5,236 bases of DNA from Sulfurovum sp. GTDB lineage: Bacteria > Campylobacterota > Campylobacteria > Campylobacterales > Sulfurovaceae. Below, in pieces: positions 1-5,236 of the stretch. The DNA lies in NCBI GenBank assembly GCA_030634925.1, contig DAOVZV010000119.1, positions 1 through 5,236 on the forward strand, written 5' to 3'. The position numbers and the translations under genes are program-made. Below the pieces are notes generated by a model. It saw nothing but the letters and a program-made list of their open reading frames with translations, had not been told where the DNA came from and did not search any database. The stretch's first letter is position 1. Each line of letters begins with the position of its first letter.

Positions 1-555
1 ACAATCATTTTTTGGTTCTGGTTTATATCTTGTAAATTTGCTAATTGGTACAGATACACCTGCTACTATCATTACTTCATTCTCTTGGTTTGGTGCGTCT
101 ATGATTTGTAATACTTTTGCTTCTATATTGAAATTGTAACCATCTTCTTGATGAAATACTACACCTGCTCCACCTTGTATAAATGTCTTGTCTTCAAATA
201 CATGGTTTATCTCTCCTGCTACATACTCATATCCTAATCCACCTAATATATAAGGAGATAGCATATTATCAGGCATAAATTCATATACACCATTGATAGA
301 ACCTTTGTATAGGTTTTTGATATTACTAAACCCTGCTACATTGACATAATCAAAGTCTAGTCTTGGCTTGATAGGAAAAGCACTAAGTGAATTGAACTGG
401 TAAAATAGTCCTCCACTTAGACTAGAGAACTCTATTGTATTTTTATTGTATATAGAAGTTCCTCCTATATTTATTCCTACTGTATCTTCTCTAGTATTAG
501 CATTTAGCATAGTTAGAGATAATACTCCTACTGCAATCCATAATAATTTTTTCAT
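1..555 (-). CDS. Exported outer-membrane beta-barrel protein, probably OmpA/OprF-like (3' end beyond the left edge)
   Basis: An open frame of 185 codons runs on the minus strand from ATG at 553-555 to the window edge with no stop, so the gene is partial. The first 19 residues form a signal peptide (MKK, then the hydrophobic stretch LLWIAVGVLSLTML, then a likely cut after LNA, before N20). The mature part is rich in Gly, Tyr, Phe and Asn. It has alternating polar and apolar segments typical of transmembrane beta-strands, for example LSGGLFYQF (47-55), PRLDFDYV (64-71), YILGGLGYEYV (102-112) and QGGAGVVFH (127-135). Around residue 170 the barrel seems to end, and a charged Pro/Lys segment (KPEPKND) begins. 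This fits the linker to a C-terminal peptidoglycan-binding OmpA domain outside the window, but that domain is not seen, so OmpA family is an inference. Autotransporter-free porin-like barrels are the alternative. The start is supported by AAGGAA eight bases upstream. The gene is divergent from pyrB. Confidence 0.75.
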   Translation of the reverse strand, partial: MKKLLWIAVGVLSLTMLNANTREDTVGINIGGTSIYNKNTIEFSSLSGGLFYQFNSLSAFPIKPRLDFDYVNVAGFSNIKNLYKGSINGVYEFMPDNMLSPYILGGLGYEYVAGEINHVFEDKTFIQGGAGVVFHQEDGYNFNIEAKVLQIIDAPNQENEVMIVAGVSVPISKFTRYKPEPKNDC

Positions 556-575
556 TAAATTTATTCCTTTTTTTA

Positions 576-591
576 ATCATTTACTAATGAT
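576..591. repeat. Small perfect inverted repeat in the outer-membrane protein gene leader
   Basis: ATCATT and AATGAT form a perfect 6-bp inverted repeat around a 4-nt TACT spacer. It lies between the predicted transcription start and the ribosome binding site of the minus-strand gene. It overlaps a direct repeat ACTAAT (583-588 and 595-600, 12 bp apart). It could be a regulator site or a small leader hairpin. In DNA this AT-rich, chance is a real alternative. Confidence 0.2.
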
Positions 592-603
592 AACACTAAT
601 TTA

Positions 604-609
604 ATTATA
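604..609 (-). promoter_or_regulatory. Probable -10 box of the outer-membrane protein gene
   Basis: On the minus strand this reads TATAAT, preceded by AAG. A TTGATA-like element lies 15 bp further upstream (625-630), slightly closer than the usual 17 bp. Transcription would start around 597 and give a leader of about 40 nt to the ATG at 555. The -10 box is seen directly; its function is inferred. Confidence 0.45.
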
Positions 610-686
610 CTTTACACTATTTAATATCAATTTGTACAAAATTCCTAATTATTGTTGATTTTTTATGATTAATTACCAAAACTTGC

Positions 687-692
687 TATAAT
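687..692 (+). promoter_or_regulatory. Probable extended -10 box of the pyrB-pabB operon
   Basis: A perfect TATAAT is preceded by TTGC and lies in T-rich upstream DNA (652-669) without a clear -35 hexamer. This is the usual look of a sigma-70 promoter in Campylobacterota. Transcription would begin near 699, giving a leader of only about 20 nt before the ATG at 719. That leaves no room for an attenuator or riboswitch in front of pyrB. Confidence 0.6.
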
Positions 693-718
693 TACGAAAC
701 TTAATCAAGAGGAAAACT

Positions 719-1597
719 ATGCAACACTTAATAGACACTAATGATTTTTCTGATAAACAAATAACACAACTACTAAATGATGCAAAAACATTTAAGTATC
801 AACGCCCTCCACAGATACTCAAAGATAGATTGCTTATTACTCTATTTTTTGAAGATTCTACACGCACTCGTAGCTCTTTTGAAGTAGCCTGTAAGAGATT
901 AGGTGCTGATGTAGTTCATCTTGATATTGCCAAAAGTTCTGCAAACAAAGGTGAGAGTTTGGAGGATACATTTGCCAACTTATGTGCTATGGAACCTGAT
1001 GGAGTCATCATCAGACACAAAGAGAATAATGCACCACAACAATTAGCAAATATGCAACTAACACAAGTGATAAATGCAGGTGCTGGTAACTATGCTCATC
1101 CGACACAAGCATTATTGGATTTATTTACTATGATGGAGTATTTTGATGGAGACATAAAGGACAAAAAAGTAGCTATAGTTGGAGATATAATCAGCTCAAG
1201 AGTAGCATCATCAGCGATTAGACTTTTTCAAAGAGTAGGAATAAGTGTAGTTTTGGTTGCACCTAAATCATTTATGCCTCAAAATAGTCTGCCTCAATAC
1301 GAAAATATAGAAGACATAATAGATGAAGTAGATGTGATTATGAGTCTAAGAGCTCAATTGGAACGACATAATACTTCTCATTATGAAGATTATGAAGATT
1401 ATGCAAAGCACTATTGTATAGATTCTAATCGTATAGGAGATAGAGATATTTTGATACTTCATCCTGGCCCCGTTATGAGAAATATAGATATAAGTGATGA
1501 GATACTTCAAGATAAGAGATGTAAAGTACTAGAACAAGTTAAAAATGGTGTCTATATGCGTATGGCTATACTCAAACTACTACTTTTGGATTCTTAG
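719..1597 (+). CDS. pyrB: Aspartate carbamoyltransferase catalytic subunit
   Basis: PyrB condenses carbamoyl phosphate with L-aspartate to N-carbamoyl-aspartate, the committed step of pyrimidine synthesis in the cytoplasm. At 292 residues it is close to the usual size (about 290-310). The carbamoyl-phosphate domain carries FFEDSTRTR (43-51), SSANKGES (73-80, catalytic Lys77 from the neighbouring subunit of the trimer), IIRHKE (97-102) and YAHPTQALLD (125-134, His127). The aspartate domain carries GDIISSRV (155-162, Arg161), MSLRAQLER (208-216, Arg211 and Gln213) and HPGP (248-251). After HPGP the sequence is VMR where many homologues have VNR. A tandem 9-bp repeat encodes YED-YED at 222-227. 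The start has AAGAGGA six bases upstream. No pyrI regulatory-subunit gene follows; pabB does, and it appears co-transcribed. Confidence 0.97.
   Translation: MQHLIDTNDFSDKQITQLLNDAKTFKYQRPPQILKDRLLITLFFEDSTRTRSSFEVACKRLGADVVHLDIAKSSANKGESLEDTFANLCAMEPDGVIIRHKENNAPQQLANMQLTQVINAGAGNYAHPTQALLDLFTMMEYFDGDIKDKKVAIVGDIISSRVASSAIRLFQRVGISVVLVAPKSFMPQNSLPQYENIEDIIDEVDVIMSLRAQLERHNTSHYEDYEDYAKHYCIDSNRIGDRDILILHPGPVMRNIDISDEILQDKRCKVLEQVKNGVYMRMAILKLLLLDS
1382..1399 (+). repeat. Tandem 9-bp repeat inside pyrB
   Basis: TATGAAGAT occurs twice in direct succession (1382-1390 and 1391-1399) and is followed by TATGCAAAG. It encodes YED-YED at residues 222-227, in the loop after the LRAQLER motif of the aspartate domain. 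It keeps the reading frame and looks like a slippage duplication or a chance low-complexity patch. Confidence 0.6.
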
Positions 1598-1602
1598 GAA
1601 AA
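1595..1602 (+). promoter_or_regulatory. Shine-Dalgarno of pabB overlapping the pyrB stop codon
   Basis: TAGGAAAA contains the pyrB stop TAG and an AGGA core, three bases before GTG at 1603. An in-frame stop (TAA) lies upstream at 1540-1542, and there is no ATG, GTG or TTG in that frame between it and 1603. So the GTG is the first possible start, and the next in-frame ATG is at residue 24. The spacer is shorter than usual, which suggests that pabB translation depends on ribosomes finishing pyrB. Confidence 0.55.
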
Positions 1603-2577
1603 GTGGTATCTTGGCTAGATAGAGATGATGGGTTTGCAAAGATAACCCATCTAGCAAAACAATCTACTCCTATGCTATTTATCATATCTTATAATCAAGA
1701 GCAGATATATGCACAATCATTGGATAAACTAGATGATGATATTTTATATCATACTCCCACCAAACAAAACTACAAAAGCAAAAAATATAATAGTCCAGTT
1801 ACTCTAAAGCGACATCCAATAGAGTTTGATAGTTACCAAAAATCTTTTGATAGAGTGATAGAAGAGATAAAATCTGGTAATACATATCTGCTCAATCTCA
1901 CATTTAGGACATATATAGATAGTAGTTTAACTCTAAAAGAGATATTTGAGTCTTCAAAAGCACCATTTAAATTATACTTCAAAGATAAATTTATCTGTTT
2001 CTCTCCTGAAGCATTTGTACAGATAGAGGATAATACTATATCTACCTATCCTATGAAAGGTACAATAGATGCCAATATTCCAAATGCCAAACAGATTATA
2101 TTGGATGACTACAAAGAGATGGCAGAACATACGATGATAGTTGATTTGATGCGTAATGATTTGGGTATTATCGCAGATGATGTTAGAGTAGATGATTTTC
2201 GTTATGTCGAGAAAATCCAAGCAGGAGATAAAGAGTTACTTCAAATAAGCTCCAAAATCACAGCCTCATTAAACTCAGATTGGAGAGATAATCTAGGATT
2301 GATACTATCTTCACTACTTCCTGCTGGTTCTATCACAGGTACACCCAAAAAGAGTACAACACAAATAATCAAAGATATAGAAGATTATGATAGAGGATTT
2401 TATACAGGAGTATTTGGTATATTTGATGGAGAGTCACTATATTCTAGTGTAATGATAAGATTTATAGATAGAGATGGAGATAAATTAGTATATAAAAGTG
2501 GAGGTGGAATTACTATAGATTCTAGTGTAAGTATGGAGTATAAAGAGATGGTAGATAAAGTTTATCTACCATTGTAA
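1603..2577 (+). CDS. pabB: Aminodeoxychorismate synthase component I
   Basis: PabB uses chorismate and ammonia (from the PabA glutaminase) to form 4-amino-4-deoxychorismate, the precursor of p-aminobenzoate and folate. The chorismate-binding domain fills nearly the whole protein. Motifs are GNTYLLNLT (92-100), SPEAF (134-138), PMKGT (150-154), EHTMIVDLMRNDL (175-187), PAGSITGTPK (240-249), GFYTGVFG (265-272), SGGGITIDS (299-307) and EYKEM (312-316). Lys152 in PMKGT is the residue that forms the enzyme-substrate adduct in PabB; anthranilate synthases have Ala there, so TrpE is unlikely. At 324 residues it is much shorter than enterobacterial PabB (about 450) because the N-terminal domain is reduced to about 70 residues. 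The GTG start lies 5 nt after pyrB. No pabA or pabC gene follows; the gene ends at a convergent cytochrome gene. Confidence 0.93.
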   Translation: MVSWLDRDDGFAKITHLAKQSTPMLFIISYNQEQIYAQSLDKLDDDILYHTPTKQNYKSKKYNSPVTLKRHPIEFDSYQKSFDRVIEEIKSGNTYLLNLTFRTYIDSSLTLKEIFESSKAPFKLYFKDKFICFSPEAFVQIEDNTISTYPMKGTIDANIPNAKQIILDDYKEMAEHTMIVDLMRNDLGIIADDVRVDDFRYVEKIQAGDKELLQISSKITASLNSDWRDNLGLILSSLLPAGSITGTPKKSTTQIIKDIEDYDRGFYTGVFGIFDGESLYSSVMIRFIDRDGDKLVYKSGGGITIDSSVSMEYKEMVDKVYLPL

Positions 2578-2586
2578 CAGTATCAG

Positions 2587-2613
2587 CTTACCCTCATAAT
2601 ATATGAGGATAAG
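2587..2613. terminator. Hairpin between convergent pabB and cytochrome genes, possible two-way terminator
   Basis: Arms 2587-2598 and 2602-2613 pair over 12 positions with a single C/A mismatch (2591/2609) around a 3-nt loop. The hairpin sits in the 52-nt gap between the two stop codons, the right place to end both transcripts. Neither side has a clear U-tract, so it is not a textbook intrinsic terminator. It may instead protect the 3' ends or act weakly. A small competing hairpin (GTAA/TTAC, 2613-2623) overlaps it. Confidence 0.45.
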
Positions 2614-2629
2614 TAAAACTTACAAGATA

Positions 2630-3352
2630 TTAAAATCCTGCTGGTTTAGTAGCTGCTGGAGCTGCTGATGATGTTGTAGGGTCAATTTCTGGTGAATATA
2701 CCCATGACGGCTGAGTTAAGTAGTTAGGAGTAATATCATTCTTAGGGATAGCTCCAAGAGGTCTAACATAATCAGGAGTCTCATTACGCATAGTCATCTC
2801 ATCTCTATTGTAGTTTACAGCACCTTTTGATTGGTCCATAGCAGAGAATAACTGCATAGTTTTAGTATCTTCATTACCAATTAGTTTCATATCACCTTTA
2901 GCAGAGTGACAAGCAACACAGAAGTTTTGTACTTTCTTACCACCATCAGTAGCAACTCTTAGGTACATAAAGTTAGTATTTGATGGATGTGGTTCGTGAC
3001 AAGATACACAGTCAAGCTCTCCGTTGTTCAACAAGTTTGCAGGAACATCAGCAATTCTTGGGTCAGGAACGATACCAATAGGGTGAGTTGTATGCAAGTG
3101 AATTGGTTTAACACCAGCTCCACCAAATTGCTCTAGTTCGTGACAACCAAGACACTTAGAAGCAACTAGATTTTTCAATGATTTACCATTACGAGGATTA
3201 ATCATGTGAGTATTTTTAACGGCAAAGATTTTATTGTCCATTGCAAAGTGAGCAGAGTGACAACCTAAACAAGTAATATCACTGTGAGGTCCAACTGCAA
3301 AAGAAGCCGAAGTCACAACTAATAAAGCTGAGAGAGTTTTTATGAGTTTCAT
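2630..3352 (-). CDS. Periplasmic tetraheme c-type cytochrome (cytochrome c3 / doubled-CXXCH type)
   Basis: The 240-residue protein has a signal peptide (MKLIKTLSALLVVTSASFA, cut near residue 19) and four CXXCH heme sites: CLGCH 28-32, CLGCH 67-71, CVSCH 115-119 and CVACH 145-149. Extra histidines that could be sixth ligands are His23, 36, 49, 85, 87, 90 and 122, so bis-histidine low-potential hemes are likely. The pattern CVSCHEPHPS resembles doubled-CXXCH repeats. After the last heme comes a heme-free tail of about 90 residues, ending in an Ala/Pro/Thr/Ser-rich low-complexity stretch. There is no membrane anchor besides the signal peptide, so it should be a soluble periplasmic electron carrier. 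Its redox partner is unknown, and no reductase or oxidase gene lies nearby. AAGGAA precedes the ATG by about five bases. Codon choice differs from its neighbours (1 ATA among 12 Ile codons), which hints at high expression. Confidence 0.9.
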   Translation of the reverse strand: MKLIKTLSALLVVTSASFAVGPHSDITCLGCHSAHFAMDNKIFAVKNTHMINPRNGKSLKNLVASKCLGCHELEQFGGAGVKPIHLHTTHPIGIVPDPRIADVPANLLNNGELDCVSCHEPHPSNTNFMYLRVATDGGKKVQNFCVACHSAKGDMKLIGNEDTKTMQLFSAMDQSKGAVNYNRDEMTMRNETPDYVRPLGAIPKNDITPNYLTQPSWVYSPEIDPTTSSAAPAATKPAGF

Positions 3353-3381
3353 AAATTTCCTTTTTTAATATGAGGTGTGAG

Positions 3382-3387
3382 ATTATA
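3382..3387 (-). promoter_or_regulatory. Probable -10 box of the cytochrome gene
   Basis: On the minus strand this reads TATAAT within GTCTATAATCTC. Upstream DNA is T-rich with no strong -35 (TATTCA at 3405-3410 is at 17-bp spacing). Transcription would start near 3375, giving a leader of roughly 22 nt before the ATG at 3352. The intervening AAAAAAAGGAAA holds the ribosome binding site. Confidence 0.55.
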
Positions 3388-3531
3388 GACTAAATAAAAT
3401 TAAATGAATATTAAAAAAAGTATTATTTATAATATTTAGTACATTAACTAGTATAAGAGAATATTATTTAACAATAAAAATATATCTTTTTTAACAAATT
3501 AAAGTTTTTATTATATATATAAAAATTTGGA
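3388..3531. other. Very AT-rich divergent intergenic stretch
   Basis: This DNA between the cytochrome promoter and the promoter of the unknown gene contains almost only A and T. It has a perfect 7-bp inverted repeat (TTTTTAT at 3505-3511, ATAAAAA at 3519-3525, 7-nt spacer) and A/T runs at 3414-3419 and 3487-3492. No open frame or RNA gene is visible. The inverted repeat could be a regulator site, but such repeats arise easily in DNA of this composition. Confidence 0.3.
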
Positions 3532-3537
3532 TAGAAT
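3532..3537 (+). promoter_or_regulatory. Possible -10 box of the unknown exported-protein gene
   Basis: TAGAAT, followed by ATG ATATA, lies 30 nt before the start codon. It is preceded by AT-rich DNA but has no recognisable -35. It is weaker than the other three -10 boxes in the window, so expression may be low or regulated. A strong ribosome binding site (AAAAGGG, 3553-3559) lies eight bases before the ATG at 3568. Confidence 0.35.
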
Positions 3538-3567
3538 ATGATATATTTTTATAAAAGGGTTAAATAA

Positions 3568-4752
3568 ATGAGAAGAATTTTAATTATATATATATTGATA
3601 GTCTCTTATATAGAGGCTGATTTTAATTTTACAAATATTATCTCAAGTGTCAAAGAGAGCATCCAAAGTACTCCTCAATCACCAGAAGAGATAAAAGAAA
3701 TCCACTTTAATAACTTATGGAAAGATGTATTCACAGAACTAGAAGAGGTATTGGATTTGGAAGAAAAATATAAAATTGTTCCACAATCATCTTATCTAGG
3801 TGAAGACCAAAAGTCTGTAAAAGGTGACATAGATAATGCTATATACAATATATACCAAACTCTGATAGAAGATGATATATTGAGTTATAAGAGAGATATA
3901 GATACTATCAAGAATGCTATAGTTAGTCTCAAAAAAGATAAAAAGAGATATATCGAAGAAAAAGTTACAGCACCTACCAATAGTATGATGAAAACAACCA
4001 AATCAGGATATATAGCAAAAATCAAAGAGGCAAATATAGAGATAAAAGCTCATAAAAAGAGTATGGAGAGTATCAAAAATGGATTACAAGAGAGATTTTT
4101 GTCTGTAGGTATAGATTTGTCTTCTGATGAGCTAAATATTATATTGTCAAAAGTATATGGAGATGATATTATTCAGATGTCTGTAGTCATAGGACTACTC
4201 AATCAAATTACAATACAGTTGATGATACTAATGCAAGAGAATGATGAAGAGTTATCATATTCCAAAAGATATTATGGTGTATTTATGGTTACTTTGCAAG
4301 TTGTACTATATACTCAACAACGATATATAAAGAAAGTATCCTATAATTTTATACCAAAGATAAAAAATATAATAAATAATAGTAAATCACAAAGAGAAGA
4401 GACCAAATTATTATATAAAGCAGATAAAAATAAAAATCACAAAAAGATATACAAGAAAAATTATCAAATACATAACTTCAATATAGAAGTGGCAAATTTA
4501 TATCTAAAAGAGCTAATGATACTTAAATCAAAACTGATAAAAGGTCAAAATATAACAAAAGACAATCTCAAATTAGCTAAAAATACCTATGATACTGTAT
4601 CTCTAAGCACAGAGTTATCTATGCTTATAAACGAAAACAAAAATATATTTAACTCTGTGATGAAGATACAGATGCCAGAACTTATACCCTTTGAAAACAA
4701 AGAGATACAAAACAAATATATAGAACTCACAAACAAAATGATAGTAGAGTAG
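3568..4752 (+). CDS. Exported helical, coiled-coil-rich protein of unknown function
   Basis: I do not recognise this 394-residue protein. It starts with a short signal sequence (MRR, hydrophobic 4-15, possible cut after EA at 17), so it is probably periplasmic or anchored by an uncleaved N-terminus. There is no lipobox. The remainder is almost entirely helical. Residues 38-66 are acidic. Residues 100-175 have a Lys/Glu heptad pattern suggesting a coiled coil. Residues 178-262 form the best-defined unit: DLSSDELNIILSKVYGDD, then two long hydrophobic helices (about 199-223 and 236-250) containing Gln, Asn and Thr, which look more like a buried helical bundle than membrane spans. Residues 282-300 are very Lys-rich, and 305-394 form another helical region. 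There are no cysteines. The start is supported by AAAAGGG at 3553-3559. Ile is mostly ATA and the gene is AT-rich like pyrB/pabB, so no foreign origin is indicated. It appears to be a single-gene unit. Confidence 0.85.
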   Translation: MRRILIIYILIVSYIEADFNFTNIISSVKESIQSTPQSPEEIKEIHFNNLWKDVFTELEEVLDLEEKYKIVPQSSYLGEDQKSVKGDIDNAIYNIYQTLIEDDILSYKRDIDTIKNAIVSLKKDKKRYIEEKVTAPTNSMMKTTKSGYIAKIKEANIEIKAHKKSMESIKNGLQERFLSVGIDLSSDELNIILSKVYGDDIIQMSVVIGLLNQITIQLMILMQENDEELSYSKRYYGVFMVTLQVVLYTQQRYIKKVSYNFIPKIKNIINNSKSQREETKLLYKADKNKNHKKIYKKNYQIHNFNIEVANLYLKELMILKSKLIKGQNITKDNLKLAKNTYDTVSLSTELSMLINENKNIFNSVMKIQMPELIPFENKEIQNKYIELTNKMIVE

Positions 4753-4768
4753 CTAAACTACCTCTATC
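4740..4768. terminator. Bulged hairpin spanning both convergent stop codons
   Basis: GATAG-T-AG-A-GTAG (4740-4752) pairs with CTAC-CT-CTATC (4758-4768): 11 bp with two single-base bulges and loop CTAAA. The plus-strand stop (4750-4752) lies in the left arm and the ribBA stop (4753-4755, read on minus) lies in the loop. In the minus direction the hairpin is followed by ATTTTGTTTG, so it could terminate ribBA transcripts inside the 3' end of the opposite gene. The other direction lacks a comparable U-tract. Confidence 0.4.
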
Positions 4769-5236
4769 TTCTCAACCACATCAAGTCCAAATCCTGCTAG
4801 TCCTACAAACTCTGTCTCTTTGTTTGTAGTGAGTAGGTTGATATTTCTGATACCCAAATCTTTGAGTATTTGAGCACCTATACCAAACTCTTTTGCTTGT
4901 TCATGTGATATGACTTTTGTATCCAAAAATATCAATATTCCACCATTTGTCTTTAGATAATCTATAGAGTTGTTGAGTGCATTAAATCTTTTATCATCAA
5001 GTACCAAAGATATATCCGTACCTATATTATGAAACTTCACATTTGCCCTCTCGTGTGATTTGTAAAACTGTATCACTGTATGACTTCTATCCAAATGGTC
5101 ACTATATATAATTTTCTCTACCTTAATACCACGAAAGAGAGTCTCTTCTGTACTTACTCTTTGGATAAGCTTCTCATGAGATAATCTATACTCCACAATA
5201 TCAGATATATATACTATAGGCATATCGTGCTTTTGG
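4753..5236 (-). CDS. ribBA: RibBA, 3' part: end of DHBP synthase plus degenerate GTP cyclohydrolase II domain
   Basis: The frame is open to the window edge: codons before the Met at 5221-5223 read QKHD, giving QKHDMPIVYISDIVEYRL, the typical last stretch of the 3,4-dihydroxy-2-butanone 4-phosphate synthase (RibB) domain. So that Met is internal, and the true start lies outside. About 130 residues of RibA-like domain follow. They include EFGIGAQILKDLGI (112-125 from that Met), INLLTTNKE (128-136) and VGLAGFGLDVVE (140-151), which match the C-terminal half of GTP cyclohydrolase II. However, the zinc-binding cysteines are absent (no Cys at all in the visible part). The GTP-binding and catalytic loop with the GRGIGL motif is reduced to FLDTKVISHEQAK (99-111). 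The domain should therefore not act as a cyclohydrolase, and riboflavin synthesis would need a separate RibA. The RibB activity (ribulose 5-phosphate to DHBP) presumably remains, but its active site lies outside the window. Confidence 0.85.
   Translation of the reverse strand, partial: QKHDMPIVYISDIVEYRLSHEKLIQRVSTEETLFRGIKVEKIIYSDHLDRSHTVIQFYKSHERANVKFHNIGTDISLVLDDKRFNALNNSIDYLKTNGGILIFLDTKVISHEQAKEFGIGAQILKDLGIRNINLLTTNKETEFVGLAGFGLDVVEKIEVV

Noticed and set aside
631..640. Palindrome TTTGTACAAA as an operator between the divergent genes
   Set aside because: It is only 10 bp, its flanks do not extend the symmetry, and no second copy was seen in the window. This is not enough to call a regulator site.
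1972..2220. An 82-codon open frame on the minus strand inside pabB
   Set aside because: It lies wholly antisense to the conserved core of pabB (PMKGT to the RNDL motif). It has no convincing ribosome binding site, and the translated product is a Cys/His/Ile-rich shadow without recognisable motifs.
2999..3300. Repeated CXXCH-coding segments as a DNA repeat or CRISPR-like array
   Set aside because: The similarity comes from the short heme-binding codons only. Spacing is irregular (39, 48 and 30 residues) and the sequence between is unrelated.
3541..3567. Sigma-54 or sigma-28 promoter for the unknown exported protein
   Set aside because: No GG-N10-GC pair and no flagellar-type -35/-10 pair at proper spacing are present; only a weak TAGAAT box is seen.
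4753..5223. A complete stand-alone 156-residue gene starting at the Met at 5223
   Set aside because: The frame stays open upstream to the window edge, and the residues across that Met match the end of the RibB domain, so the Met is internal to ribBA.

Overview
The window is AT-rich chromosomal DNA that looks like a Campylobacterota (formerly Epsilonproteobacteria) genome. The evidence is the heavy use of ATA and AGA codons, extended TATAAT-type -10 boxes with no clear -35 but T-rich upstream DNA, AAGGA/AGAGGA ribosome binding sites, a short single-domain PabB, and a RibBA whose GTP cyclohydrolase II half has degenerated. The genus cannot be fixed from the sequence alone. No mobile element, CRISPR array, tRNA or rRNA is visible. 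Coding density is high and the window reads as a core housekeeping region.

Layout from left to right. (1) Positions 1-555, minus strand: the 5' part (185 codons, cut by the window edge) of an exported outer-membrane beta-barrel protein, probably of the OmpA/OprF type. (2) 556-718: a divergent promoter region with a good -10 box for each side. (3) 719-1597, plus: pyrB, aspartate carbamoyltransferase. (4) 1603-2577, plus: pabB, aminodeoxychorismate synthase component I, with a GTG start 5 nt after the pyrB stop and a Shine-Dalgarno that overlaps that stop. (5) 2578-2629: a short convergent gap with a 12-bp imperfect hairpin. (6) 2630-3352, minus: a periplasmic tetraheme c-type cytochrome. (7) 3353-3567: a very AT-rich divergent promoter region. 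(8) 3568-4752, plus: a 394-residue exported, helical, coiled-coil-rich protein that I do not recognise. (9) 4753 to the right edge, minus: the 3' part of ribBA, whose stop codon directly abuts the stop codon of gene 8.

The two plus-strand enzymes feed biosynthesis of pyrimidines (PyrB) and folate (PabB), and RibBA serves riboflavin synthesis. The cytochrome would carry electrons in the periplasm. Nothing shows a dedicated multi-gene system here. The only truly uncharacterised gene is the 394-residue exported protein, which stands alone between a divergent and a convergent neighbour. The points most worth a second look are that protein, the cysteine-free pseudo-GTP-cyclohydrolase domain of RibBA, the zero-gap convergent stops sitting in a hairpin, and the strong codon bias of the cytochrome gene, which suggests high expression.
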